DNA from: an uncultured Clostridium sp.
Lineage (GTDB): Bacteria > Bacillota > Clostridia > Lachnospirales > Lachnospiraceae
Assembly: GCA_958349075.1 (NCBI GenBank)
Contig: CATWBR010000130.1
Span: 1-10,446 of the forward strand
Length of the DNA: 10,446 nucleotides
Direction: 5' to 3'
Part shown: one piece after another, positions 1-7,533 of the stretch
How the letters are laid out: every line of letters starts with the position of its first letter
How positions within the stretch are numbered: the stretch's first letter is position 1
The notes under the pieces: model-generated
Databases searched by the model: none
What the model saw: only the letters and a program-made list of their open reading frames with translations
What the model was told of the DNA's origin: nothing
Translations under genes and position numbers: made by a program

Positions 1-87
1 ACAAAAATATTAATGGTTGGTTTTTCTATCAGTCTATACAAATCTCTTTAAGGATTTTGCCAATACGTGTTAGTAACCGCCCCCCGC
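1..87. other. Downstream flank of the exporter operon, no gene seen
   Basis: This is the sequence following the stop codon of the last exporter gene. Read on the minus strand it starts with a G-rich run and then becomes AT-rich. The only stem I can draw is a weak 5-bp AAATC/GATTT pair with an 8-nt loop, with no following run of T. I do not call a terminator. No ORF with a ribosome binding site is visible on either strand. Confidence 0.5.
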
Positions 88-1935
88 TTATGAAAGCTCA
101 AACATCCCATTATACAACTGGTAATAAATGCCTCTTTGCCCGAGCAGTTCCTCATGATCACCCCTCTCGATGATCTTCCCCTGCTCCAGTACCATGATCG
201 CACTTGAATTACGGACCGTGGAAAGACGGTGGGCAATGACGAATACGGTTCTCCCCTCCATGAGCCGGTCCATGCCCTTCTCAATCAGTCTCTCCGTTCT
301 CGTATCGATCGAGCTGGTTGCCTCATCCAGGATGAGAACGGGCGGGTCGGCCACGGCCGCCCTGGCGATGGCCAGGAGCTGCCTCTGTCCCTGGGACAGG
401 TTGCCTCCATCCGCCGTCACCATCGTTTCATATCCCTTCGGCAGACGGCTGATAAAGGAATCGGCATTGGCCAGCTTTGCAGCGTCCTCCACCTCCTCCA
501 TCGTGGCGTCCAGTTTACCATAGCGGATATTATCCGCGATCGTGCCGGTAAACAGATGGGTATCCTGAAGAACCATCCCCAGGGAAGAGCGCAATGCATC
601 CTTTTTTATATTCCTCACGTCGATTCCGTCATAGGTAAGGCTTCCCCCGTCGATATCATAAAAACGGTTGATCAGGTTGGTGATCGTCGTCTTCCCCGCG
701 CCGGTGGATCCGACAAAGGCAATCTTCTGCCCCGGCTTTGCATAGAGGCTGATTTTCTTAAGTATCAGGTGTTCCCGGTTATATCCGAAATCCACATCCT
801 TAAACTGCACATCCCCCCGGAGCCGTATCAACGTCCCGTCCTCCGCTTTCCAGGCCCACAGTCCCGTCTTTCTGCCGCACTCCCTGAGAGAACCGTCTTT
901 CGTTTCCTCCGCATATACAAGCGTGACCTTTCCCTCATCGGTCTCCGGCTCCTCCTCCATCGTTTCAAAGACGCGTTCCGCTCCGGCAAGCGCTGCCAGA
1001 AGAAAATTCGACTGCATCGTAAACTGGTTGATCGGCATTGCCGTCTGTCTCACAAAAACGAGGTAGCTTGCAAGACTTCCGATATCCGTCCATCCCTTCA
1101 GAGCCATAAACGCCCCAATCATTGTGACAATCGTATAATTGATGTAGGAGATACTGACCACCATCGGTATCATGGTGCCGGAATAAGTCAGGGCGCTGAC
1201 GGCCGCGCGCTTCAGCTTGCCGTTCTTCTGCCTGAACTGTTCGATGTTTTCCCCTTCATGGTTAAATACCTTTACCACTTTCTGGCCTGCCGTCATCTCC
1301 TCGATATATCCGTTCAATTCGCCCAGGTATTTCTGCTGGTAATTGAAGTAATATTTGCTCTTCTTCCCGCTGTAGCGGATGTAGGCGAACATCAGGATAT
1401 AACAGACAAACACGATCAGAGATAGGCGCCAGTTGAGGATGAAAATCAGGGTGAGCGTTCCCACAATCTGGATAAAGCTCTGTATAACCATTGCAAAGCT
1501 GTTGTTTAAGGCATCAGAAACCGTATCGACATCGTTGGTAAAGCGGCTCATAATGTCGCCGTGCGTCCTTGAGTCAAAATATTTCAGCGGCAGCTTCTGG
1601 ATATGCCGGAACAAATCCTCCCTGATTTCGGCCGTGATCTTCTGGGCCGCTCTCACCATAAGCTGCGTATATCCAAACGATGATAAAACACCGGCCAGAT
1701 AGACGACGCCCATAAACAGGACCGCATAAAAGAGGCCCCTCATGTTGCCAGGCACAATATAGTTATTGACGATTGGTTTCAGCATATAGGTGCCGAACAG
1801 CCCCGACAGGGCGCTGATTGTCGTAAGGATCGCGACAAGCAGAAACAGGAATTTATGGTTTCCCATGTACCCCAGGAGCTTCATTACCGTTCTCTTCAGA
1901 TTCTCGGGCCTTTTTGCGCTAAGCTGTCTTGCCAT
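88..1935 (-). CDS. ABC exporter half-transporter, consensus-site subunit (MdlB-like)
   Basis: This is a 615-aa half-size ABC exporter: an N-terminal membrane domain fused to an ATPase domain, acting in the cytoplasmic membrane as one half of a heterodimer with the gene just upstream. About six membrane spans are visible (roughly residues 29-50, 68-88, 150-168, 171-187, 253-277 and 284-300). The ATPase domain has Walker A GSTGAGKTT (409-417), Q-loop Gln457, signature LSQGQ (513-517), Walker B ending D537-E538 with the catalytic Glu present, and switch His569. The signature deviates from LSGGQ. Residues about 332-372, between the two domains, form an extra segment rich in charged residues and Trp. 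The start is ATG at 1935 because AAGGAG (1945-1950) sits 9 nt upstream. An in-frame ATG at 1941 is only 3 nt from it, and an ATG at 2061 lies deep inside the preceding gene. The start overlaps the end of the upstream gene by 17 nt, which suggests coupled translation. The substrate cannot be read from sequence; drugs, peptides or lipids are known for the family. Confidence 0.93.
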   Translation of the reverse strand: MARQLSAKRPENLKRTVMKLLGYMGNHKFLFLLVAILTTISALSGLFGTYMLKPIVNNYIVPGNMRGLFYAVLFMGVVYLAGVLSSFGYTQLMVRAAQKITAEIREDLFRHIQKLPLKYFDSRTHGDIMSRFTNDVDTVSDALNNSFAMVIQSFIQIVGTLTLIFILNWRLSLIVFVCYILMFAYIRYSGKKSKYYFNYQQKYLGELNGYIEEMTAGQKVVKVFNHEGENIEQFRQKNGKLKRAAVSALTYSGTMIPMVVSISYINYTIVTMIGAFMALKGWTDIGSLASYLVFVRQTAMPINQFTMQSNFLLAALAGAERVFETMEEEPETDEGKVTLVYAEETKDGSLRECGRKTGLWAWKAEDGTLIRLRGDVQFKDVDFGYNREHLILKKISLYAKPGQKIAFVGSTGAGKTTITNLINRFYDIDGGSLTYDGIDVRNIKKDALRSSLGMVLQDTHLFTGTIADNIRYGKLDATMEEVEDAAKLANADSFISRLPKGYETMVTADGGNLSQGQRQLLAIARAAVADPPVLILDEATSSIDTRTERLIEKGMDRLMEGRTVFVIAHRLSTVRNSSAIMVLEQGKIIERGDHEELLGQRGIYYQLYNGMFELS

Positions 1936-3664
1936 TTTCATCCGCTCCTTTCTGCTGGGAATTGTAAAGCTCCTGATAAATCGGGTCCGAGGCCAGAAGG
2001 CTCTCATGGGTTCCCGTGGCATGGATTTTTCCATCCTCCAGGATGATAATCTGGTCGGCATCCATGACCGATGTGATTCTCTGTGCTATGATGAGCTTTG
2101 TCGTATCGGCAAGCTCACTGAGCTGTTTTCTTATCTTCGCATCGGTGGCCGTATCCACGGCACTGGTGGAGTCGTCGAAAATCAGCACCCTGGGCCTCTT
2201 TAGGAGCGCCCTGGCAATACAGAGCCTCTGCTTCTGTCCGCCCGACACATTAACGCCCCCCTGCCCTAAATCCGTATCGTACCCGTCCGGGAAGCGCCCG
2301 ATAAATTCATCGACGCAGGCGGCACGGCAGGCCCATTCAATCTCATCCTCCTCCGCGTCACGGTTTCCCCACAGCAGGTTTTCACGTATCGTGCCGGAAA
2401 AGAGCACGTTTTTCTGGAGCACAATGCCGATGGCATCGCGAAGATGGATGAGCGAATAATCACGGACATCTCTCCCGTCCACTTTCACGCTCCCCTCCGT
2501 GACATCGTATAGACGCGGTATCAGCGACACAAGGGTACTCTTTGCGGAACCCGTTCCCCCGATAATGCCCACCGTCTGTCCTTCTTCTATATGAATATTG
2601 ATGTCGGTGAGAACCCTGCGTTTCGCTTCCTTCTTATATTTAAAGGATACGTGTTCAAAGTCGATTGTGCCGTGTTCTATCCTTGCCTCCTTCTCACTGC
2701 CGTCCATCAGATCCAGTGGCTCGTCAAATACTTCCCCGATTCGCCTTGCACTGGCCAGGGAGCGGGTCAGCATCAGAAACACGTTGGAGATCATCATCAG
2801 GGAATTCATAATCTGCATGACATAGCTAAGGAAGCCGGTCAGTTCACCGACCTGCATTCCTCCCACCTGGATCATCTGCCCGCCGAACCACAGAATCAGG
2901 ATAATGGCCGCATACATTGTGAGCAGAAATGAGGGCATGTTGAGGACGGCAAAATGGAATGTCCTCTCGCTGTTTCTCTTCAGGTTGTCATTTACTCCGG
3001 CAAATTTTTCTTCCTCATATTCTCCTCTGACAAAAGCCTTCACTACGCGGATCGCCGTCAGATTCTCCTGGACGACCGCATTCACATGGTCAACTGCATT
3101 CTGCAGCCTGCCGTACATCGGCGCTACCTTGCAGATAATTCCGATCAGGATGGCCGCCAGAACGGGCATGCATACCGCGAACACCAGCGCCAGCCGCGCG
3201 TTCAGATAGCAGGCCATCAAAAGGCCCAGCACCATCATGACGGGGCCTCGGATCATCGGCCTCATCCCTCCCACAATTGCATTCTGCATTACGGTAACAT
3301 CGGTGGTGAGCCGCGTAATCAGGGAAGAGGTTTCATAATGATCCAGGTTTCCGAAGGAATATTCCTGCAGCTTCTCATACTCCGCCTCACGAAGTCCCGC
3401 ACCGAATCCACCCGCGGCCCTGGCGGAATAGCGGGCATACAAAAGGCCGGTGCACAGGGAAATGAGCGAACATACCACCATCAGTCCCCCTTTGGAATAT
3501 ATGTAGTTCAAATCCCTACCGGCCACGCCCACGTCCAGAATCCCCGCCATAATCATCGGGATAATCAGTTCAAAACTGGTTTCTATCACAACGAAAAAGA
3601 TGGCCAGAAGAAAATCCGGCCGGCATGGCTTTGCAAATTGTAAAATACGTTTGATATCTTTCAT
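1919..3664 (-). CDS. ABC exporter half-transporter, degenerate-site subunit (MdlA-like)
   Basis: This 581-aa half-size ABC exporter is the first gene of a two-gene operon and the partner of the next gene. The membrane domain covers about residues 1-310, with spans near 18-46, 58-77, 140-176 and 245-300. The ATPase domain shows Walker A GGTGSAKST (369-377, Ala in place of the usual third Gly), Q-loop Gln417, signature VSGGQ (473-477), and Walker B ending D497-D498. The catalytic Glu is therefore replaced by Asp, and the switch position is Gln528 (IAQR) instead of His. These two substitutions are characteristic of the degenerate half of heterodimeric exporters such as TM287/288. The chosen start is ATG at 3664, with GGAGG (3673-3677) 8 nt upstream. 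The ATG at 3697 would add 11 residues but has no ribosome binding site. A near-consensus promoter with an operator-like palindrome precedes it. The heterodimer is inferred from adjacency and complementary site residues. Confidence 0.93.
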   Translation of the reverse strand: MKDIKRILQFAKPCRPDFLLAIFFVVIETSFELIIPMIMAGILDVGVAGRDLNYIYSKGGLMVVCSLISLCTGLLYARYSARAAGGFGAGLREAEYEKLQEYSFGNLDHYETSSLITRLTTDVTVMQNAIVGGMRPMIRGPVMMVLGLLMACYLNARLALVFAVCMPVLAAILIGIICKVAPMYGRLQNAVDHVNAVVQENLTAIRVVKAFVRGEYEEEKFAGVNDNLKRNSERTFHFAVLNMPSFLLTMYAAIILILWFGGQMIQVGGMQVGELTGFLSYVMQIMNSLMMISNVFLMLTRSLASARRIGEVFDEPLDLMDGSEKEARIEHGTIDFEHVSFKYKKEAKRRVLTDINIHIEEGQTVGIIGGTGSAKSTLVSLIPRLYDVTEGSVKVDGRDVRDYSLIHLRDAIGIVLQKNVLFSGTIRENLLWGNRDAEEDEIEWACRAACVDEFIGRFPDGYDTDLGQGGVNVSGGQKQRLCIARALLKRPRVLIFDDSTSAVDTATDAKIRKQLSELADTTKLIIAQRITSVMDADQIIILEDGKIHATGTHESLLASDPIYQELYNSQQKGADENGKTA

Positions 3665-3714
3665 TGATAATGCCTCCACTGAGTTGTTGTCATGCATTCA
3701 TTTAGCTGTCTTAC

Positions 3715-3730
3715 AGTTAGAATACTAACT
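3715..3730. promoter_or_regulatory. Operator-like palindrome, MarR/SlyA type
   Basis: This is an inverted repeat with perfect 6-bp arms, AGTTAG-AATA-CTAACT on the plus strand. Its core TTAG-N4-CTAA matches the half-sites of SlyA/MarR-family operators (SlyA consensus TTAGCAAGCTAA). It begins 14 bp downstream of the -10 hexamer, so it would cover about +7 to +22 of the transcript, where a bound repressor could block transcription. No MarR-family gene lies in the window, so the regulator would be encoded elsewhere. The repeat is seen; the protein family is inferred. Confidence 0.5.
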
Positions 3731-3743
3731 ATTGTCTAAAATT

Positions 3744-3772
3744 ATTTTATGACGGCTCTGCCAAAATGTCAA
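3744..3772 (-). promoter_or_regulatory. Sigma-A-type promoter of the exporter operon
   Basis: On the minus strand a perfect -35 hexamer TTGACA (3772-3767) and a near-perfect -10 hexamer TAAAAT (3749-3744) are separated by exactly 17 bp. Transcription would start near 3737, giving a leader of about 73 nt before the ATG at 3664. A second TTGACA lies 8 bp further upstream (3780-3775) but would give a 25-bp spacer to this -10. The -10 also lies in a perfect AT palindrome, TAAAAT-T-ATTTTA (3737-3749). Confidence 0.8.
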
Positions 3773-3827
3773 CCTGTCAAAACAACGATAGGCACGCTTC
3801 GCGAACTTTTCATTGCCACTCAACGAT

Positions 3828-3880
3828 AGAGGATGCCCAAAAGCCTGTTTCCGCCGGAAACCTTCTTTCAGACACCCTCT
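3828..3880 (-). terminator. Long hairpin directly after the araC-type gene, possible terminator
   Basis: Two 25-nt arms (3828-3852 and 3856-3880) flank a 3-nt loop GGC (minus-strand sense). The stem begins on the base after the regulator's stop codon. In the minus-strand transcript 22 of 25 positions can pair, with an internal 3x3 loop at 3844-3846 / 3862-3864. Four of the pairs are G-U wobbles that would be mismatches in the opposite transcript, so the structure favours the minus-strand RNA. The top is a 6-bp GTTTCC/GGAAAC stem. No run of U follows, so a classical intrinsic terminator is not shown. RNA 3'-end protection or a dispersed intergenic repeat are alternatives. Confidence 0.5.
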
Positions 3881-5164
3881 TCATCCCTCATCTTTATATT
3901 GTTTTGGAGACACTCCTGTCATATTCTTAAATACGGTGCAGAAATAGCTGACACTGCTGAATCCCGTCTGCATGGCAACCTCATTCAGCGCCATCTTCTG
4001 TGACAGCAGTTCCTTGGCTCTCTCGATCCGGTAAATCGATATGTACCGGTTAAACGCCACCTGATACAGCCGTTTGAACAGACGCCCGAAATGGTACGGG
4101 CTGTAATGGAAAATCTGGGCGGCTTTTTCAAGGTTAAACTGGCTGTCGGAATAATTCTGTTCAATGGCCTCATCAATATAGCGCACGAGAAGCTTATCCC
4201 CGCTCTGCATATCCGTGCCGACGCAGCTCATCACACTGCTGCAGTACTTTTGAAGGAGAGTTTTAATTTCTTCTATAAATCTGCAGTTTGTAATATTCCT
4301 GGCAGATTTAAAATAGATGCTTTCCAGTTCCCCTTCTTCCGAAGCCATCTCCACAAAACGGCTCTTAATCTGCCCCAGCATTTCTATAAAAACAAATCGC
4401 ACATCCACCGGATCCAACAAAACGGTCTGCATATAACAGACACTTTCGTCCACCAGGCGTTCTATCTCCTCCTGATTTCCTTCCAGCATTGCGGTTATCA
4501 TTTTCCCGGAACAGGCGCGTATCACACCGGGTTCGTAGAGCACCCTCGGCATTTTTAATTCCCTGAAGTATGCGTACTGGTTTTTCTTTCCTCTGAAGCC
4601 GTCCAGGAGCGCGCTCTTGCACTCCGCATAGGCCTGCGGAAAGTGATCAATCCCGCTGCAGTAGGAGCTGATTCCGACGGTAATGTCCTCCCCGTCCTCC
4701 TCATTCACCTGGGCGATGATCGAGCCGGCCAGTTCTTTCAGTTTATCCGCATACTCTTTCTCCTCGCTGTACCGTTTTTGGGGAGTGCATAAAAATATAC
4801 CGATAATTCCCCGCCCCAGATAGTCCGCAACAAGCCCCTCCACCTGATTGCGCAGAAGGCTTCTCTGAATCGACTGGATGATATGGAACATTCTCGGGAA
4901 ATGGTTAAAATCGGGATAAACCCAGAAAACATCCTTGTGATCGGTCTGTACGAGCATCAGACGGTTCGGAACTTTGGACAAACCAATAACCCCCAGAATG
5001 TTCTGAAGGTTATTGGAATTTAAGTTTCCATAGATTATGCTGTATGCAAATTCCTGGCAATATAAATCATAATTGCCGTTTTTCGTATTTCCACAGAATT
5101 TACGGAAGAAATGGGGAATATCACTGACATTCGCAGTCTCATTCTTTTCATCTGATTTCGCCAA
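3881..5164 (-). CDS. AraC-family transcriptional regulator
   Basis: This 427-aa cytoplasmic DNA-binding protein is probably the regulator of the importer operon whose last gene it is. The C-terminal 100 residues (about 325-425) form a two-helix-turn-helix AraC domain, with the typical RLFKRL, GFSSVSYFCTVFK and GVSPKQY stretches. The N-terminal 300 residues contain no receiver-domain acidic pocket, no obvious cupin fold and no membrane span. Residues about 65-205 (including ITVGISSYC and a following AYAECKSAL helix) resemble the degenerate GGDEF-like region found in many Bacillota AraC response regulators, which I judge by eye only. The start is inferred to be TTG at 5164, because GAGGTGG (5170-5176) lies at normal spacing. 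The GTG at 5173 falls inside that ribosome binding site and would add three residues. The gene follows the last permease by 42 nt, so read-through from the importer promoter is likely. The ligand is unknown. Confidence 0.88.
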   Translation of the reverse strand: MAKSDEKNETANVSDIPHFFRKFCGNTKNGNYDLYCQEFAYSIIYGNLNSNNLQNILGVIGLSKVPNRLMLVQTDHKDVFWVYPDFNHFPRMFHIIQSIQRSLLRNQVEGLVADYLGRGIIGIFLCTPQKRYSEEKEYADKLKELAGSIIAQVNEEDGEDITVGISSYCSGIDHFPQAYAECKSALLDGFRGKKNQYAYFRELKMPRVLYEPGVIRACSGKMITAMLEGNQEEIERLVDESVCYMQTVLLDPVDVRFVFIEMLGQIKSRFVEMASEEGELESIYFKSARNITNCRFIEEIKTLLQKYCSSVMSCVGTDMQSGDKLLVRYIDEAIEQNYSDSQFNLEKAAQIFHYSPYHFGRLFKRLYQVAFNRYISIYRIERAKELLSQKMALNEVAMQTGFSSVSYFCTVFKNMTGVSPKQYKDEG

Positions 5165-5169
5165 TTGTA

Positions 5170-5176
5170 CCACCTC
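5170..5176 (-). promoter_or_regulatory. Ribosome binding site that decides the AraC-type start
   Basis: GAGGTGG on the minus strand matches the anti-Shine-Dalgarno complement well. From its GAGG core there are 8 nt to the TTG at 5164. A GTG start at 5173 would sit within this site and have no binding site of its own, so TTG is preferred. Confidence 0.6.
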
Positions 5177-5182
5177 GTGGAC

Positions 5183-5191
5183 ATTATATCA
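5183..5191 (-). promoter_or_regulatory. Possible extended -10 element before the AraC-type gene
   Basis: The minus strand reads TGATATAAT, a perfect TATAAT with an upstream TG extension. No -35 resembling TTGACA lies 16-18 bp upstream. The start of transcription would fall near 5176, at the edge of the ribosome binding site, leaving almost no leader. It may give the regulator low independent expression or may be chance in AT-rich sequence. Confidence 0.25.
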
Positions 5192-5206
5192 TACTTTTTC
5201 TGCCTT

Positions 5207-6454
5207 TTATATATGAATCTCCGTCTTCTTGTTTCCTCTCCAGGCATAAAGGCCCAGCGCCAGTCCGATGACACCGTATACCATAAAGGTTCTGAAATAC
5301 TCACCCAGTAACGGCTGGCCAAACACGGCCTGGCCTACCTCGGGCGACATGATGAACATCGCGTTAAACAACAGTGTTCCAATCATTGCCTGTTTTATTG
5401 TAGCCTTTGAGATGGATGCCCCGCCCACCAAGAGCGCAGCAACCGAAAACATACCAATCTGCGTGTGGGCGCCGTAACTGTTTAAGGTACCGGTGTTCTG
5501 GAGGAAAATAATCTGCCCCCAGGCGGCCAGGACGGTGGATAAAATAACTGCGATCATCCTCGTTCTGTCCACATTGATTCCGGAAGCTTCCGCAATGTGC
5601 TGGTTCTGGCCCACGCTTCTGAAATCCTGTCCCAGTTTCGTCTTCATGATGGCCTGTGTAAATACGCACAGCGCCACAATAAAAAGTCCGGTCGCCATCG
5701 GAACCTTGATAAGAATCAGTCCGGAGCGAGTCATGATTGCCCATGCGCTGAATATGACGGCCGCCACGCATGCCAGTGCATTTCCGATAAAGGCATTTCT
5801 GTCTTTCTTTTTTAAATAGCGGAAAACGAGATACGCAAGGATCAGAACCGCGCTGATGAGTATCACCCACATTAACGGAACTTTCCACACATTATCCAGC
5901 GCGTATTTGAGTCCGCCCTCTTCCACCGGCACCAGATCCACCGTTGTCCTGATTCCCGTTCCGGTCGGTCTGATTAACGGGTTTGTAGCCGATACATGGA
6001 TGATATAACCAATCACAAACAGGAAGAGGAACTGATATAAACCATTTGCAAAATATCCTACAATCAGGCCGGAAATCATTTCCTGTCCTTTCGTATTATT
6101 GTACAGTTTTCCTGTAAAAAAGCCGAACAGAATTGCCAGCGGCGTTGCCACCAGGAGGCAGAGGAAGAAGCCGCCCAGTCCTCCTATGTAAAAGTACCTG
6201 ACTGCGACAATGGCAATCTGTCCCGCCATCGCTCCGATGACAATACCGAAGTTGAGGCCCAGGCCTGCCAGTACCGGAATAATCAGAGACAGCACGAGGA
6301 ATGCATTTCTGAAAAACCGGGAGCTCAGTTCCGAAACCAGGAACGTAAATCCTTCACCGTTTGAGAGCATCAGGCCGACGATTGTAAACGCCAGGAAAAT
6401 GATCATGACGATGTTATCCATCAGCCAGTTCTTCCAGTTAATTTTCTGTTTCAT
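5207..6454 (-). CDS. ABC importer permease, RbsC-like (second permease)
   Basis: This 415-aa integral membrane permease belongs to the branched-chain amino acid/ribose type (BPD_transp_2 family). It would form the translocation channel together with the permease encoded just upstream. Strongly hydrophobic spans occur near residues 13-30, 52-88, 93-114, 126-153, 194-212, 224-241, 250-268, 300-318, 333-345 and 384-404. The segment near 280-292 (GQN...AEASGIN) is the cytoplasmic loop expected to contact the ATPase. The sibling permease has the matching GKSNKFAVASGMD loop, which supports common ancestry. The start ATG at 6454 has GGAGG (6464-6468) 9 nt upstream. An ATG at 6481 would lie inside the previous gene without a binding site. 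The start overlaps the upstream stop codon as ATGA, which implies translational coupling. It is about 100 residues longer than RbsC of E. coli, with a long polar segment at about 156-192. The substrate is unknown. Confidence 0.92.
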   Translation of the reverse strand: MKQKINWKNWLMDNIVMIIFLAFTIVGLMLSNGEGFTFLVSELSSRFFRNAFLVLSLIIPVLAGLGLNFGIVIGAMAGQIAIVAVRYFYIGGLGGFFLCLLVATPLAILFGFFTGKLYNNTKGQEMISGLIVGYFANGLYQFLFLFVIGYIIHVSATNPLIRPTGTGIRTTVDLVPVEEGGLKYALDNVWKVPLMWVILISAVLILAYLVFRYLKKKDRNAFIGNALACVAAVIFSAWAIMTRSGLILIKVPMATGLFIVALCVFTQAIMKTKLGQDFRSVGQNQHIAEASGINVDRTRMIAVILSTVLAAWGQIIFLQNTGTLNSYGAHTQIGMFSVAALLVGGASISKATIKQAMIGTLLFNAMFIMSPEVGQAVFGQPLLGEYFRTFMVYGVIGLALGLYAWRGNKKTEIHI

Positions 6455-7533
6455 GAGCGGGCGCCTCCTTTCACCTGGCATAAAGCGTATAAAATAATGC
6501 CATTCTGAATTACCATACGAATCATTTCAGACAAATCGGTTCCCGCGAACACCACGTTGGCCACCGGGAGAGCTGATGCCAGCAGTCCCTGGAATAACAG
6601 TGTTCCGATAAATACATGGGAAACCTTTGCCGCATTGGGAGTTGCGCCTCCTATCAGGATTCCGGCTACTGCGGGGAATGCCATCATTAACGGAGCCGTA
6701 TATAGCTGAACAAAACCATAACTCTGCGCATATATGATGATTCCTACAGCGCCCAGAACCGTTGACAGGATATTTCCTATAATCCTGTTTTTGTTGATAT
6801 CCATGCCCGAAGCCACGGCAAATTTATTGCTTTTTCCACATGCAACCACCGCCATACCGGATTTGCTCTTAAAGAACATCCAGATCAGGAAGCAGAAAAG
6901 GCCAAGCACGAGGAGAAGTCCGGTCGGTACCGTAAAGTTACCGATTGTAATTCGGAGAAAATCGTTGAACAGTCCGTCTGCTCCTATGTTTTCAAGCTGG
7001 ATGGTTTCCCTGAGTCCGTCTCCTAAAAACCATTTCATATTGGGGCTCTGGAACGGGAGCATCAGCCATACGAGACACATAACCGCAACTGCGGCAAAAC
7101 CGGTATAGGTTGCAATCGCCATCTCGGACCCCTTGATGCTGTTTAAAAGTTTTCCATACAATATGCCTACGATGACGGCAATCACGGTGGCGATAATCAT
7201 GGCAACAATCAGAAATCCAAGACCCAGCATGCCGATTTCGATGGAAATGACCATGCCCAGAAGGCCGCAGCAGATTCCGAGGGGCAGGGCGAAGTTGGGT
7301 CCCATCCCCGCCTGGATGGACGGCACCATCGCAAGAACCAGGACGCCGTTCATACCGATCCTCTTTATAATATCGGAAAGTGTCATCGGAAGTGAAATAT
7401 CGAGAAAACAGCTCATTACAAGCGTAATCAGGAAAAATATCCCGATAATCAGCCTGGGGGTACCGACTTTACTGACCACTTCGTTCACAAGACTTTTTTG
7501 TCTATTTTCGTTTTCAGATAATTTCTTTGTCAT
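6451..7533 (-). CDS. ABC importer permease, RbsC-like (first permease)
   Basis: This 360-aa membrane permease of the BPD_transp_2 type is the partner of the next gene. Hydrophobic spans appear near residues 27-46, 60-75, 82-100, 103-127, 138-161, 203-221, 250-270, 284-297, 306-328 and 336-351, preceded by a 25-residue polar N-terminus. The loop GKSNKFAVASGMD (233-245) aligns by eye with the ATPase-contacting loop of the other permease. The segment after it (NILSTVLGAVGIIIYAQ) is also clearly paralogous. The start ATG at 7533 overlaps the stop of the ATPase gene as ATGA, with GAGG (7544-7547) 10 nt upstream. Its final codons in turn contain the ribosome binding site of the next permease. Two unequal permease genes point to a heterodimeric channel, unlike the single RbsC of the ribose system and more like the Bmp/Nup nucleoside importers. 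Confidence 0.92.
   Translation of the reverse strand: MTKKLSENENRQKSLVNEVVSKVGTPRLIIGIFFLITLVMSCFLDISLPMTLSDIIKRIGMNGVLVLAMVPSIQAGMGPNFALPLGICCGLLGMVISIEIGMLGLGFLIVAMIIATVIAVIVGILYGKLLNSIKGSEMAIATYTGFAAVAVMCLVWLMLPFQSPNMKWFLGDGLRETIQLENIGADGLFNDFLRITIGNFTVPTGLLLVLGLFCFLIWMFFKSKSGMAVVACGKSNKFAVASGMDINKNRIIGNILSTVLGAVGIIIYAQSYGFVQLYTAPLMMAFPAVAGILIGGATPNAAKVSHVFIGTLLFQGLLASALPVANVVFAGTDLSEMIRMVIQNGIILYALCQVKGGARS

Noticed and set aside
229..1425. A 398-codon open frame on the plus strand opposite the exporter ATPase and membrane domain
   Set aside because: It lies wholly antisense to a gene with all expected ABC motifs. Its product is rich in His, Arg and Gln with no recognisable domain, and I see no strong ribosome binding site. 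It is a by-product of the minus-strand codon use.
1936..2061. Longer N-terminus for the second exporter half, starting at ATG 2061
   Set aside because: It would overlap the upstream gene by more than 140 nt and add basic residues unlike the family. AAGGAG at 1945-1950 points to the ATG at 1935.
2954..3643. A 229-codon open frame on the plus strand opposite the first exporter half
   Set aside because: It is antisense to a well-supported exporter gene, has a low-complexity basic product and no family resemblance.
3783..3829. Direct repeat CAACGATAG (3783-3791 and 3821-3829) as a possible target-site duplication of a small mobile element
   Set aside because: Only 29 bp lie between the copies, with no terminal inverted repeats or element-like content. 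A 9-bp match can be chance.
3840..3868. Classical intrinsic terminator from the GTTTCC/GGAAAC stem alone
   Set aside because: The short stem is followed by AGGCTTTTGGG rather than a run of U, so the strict definition is not met. It is reported instead as part of the longer hairpin.
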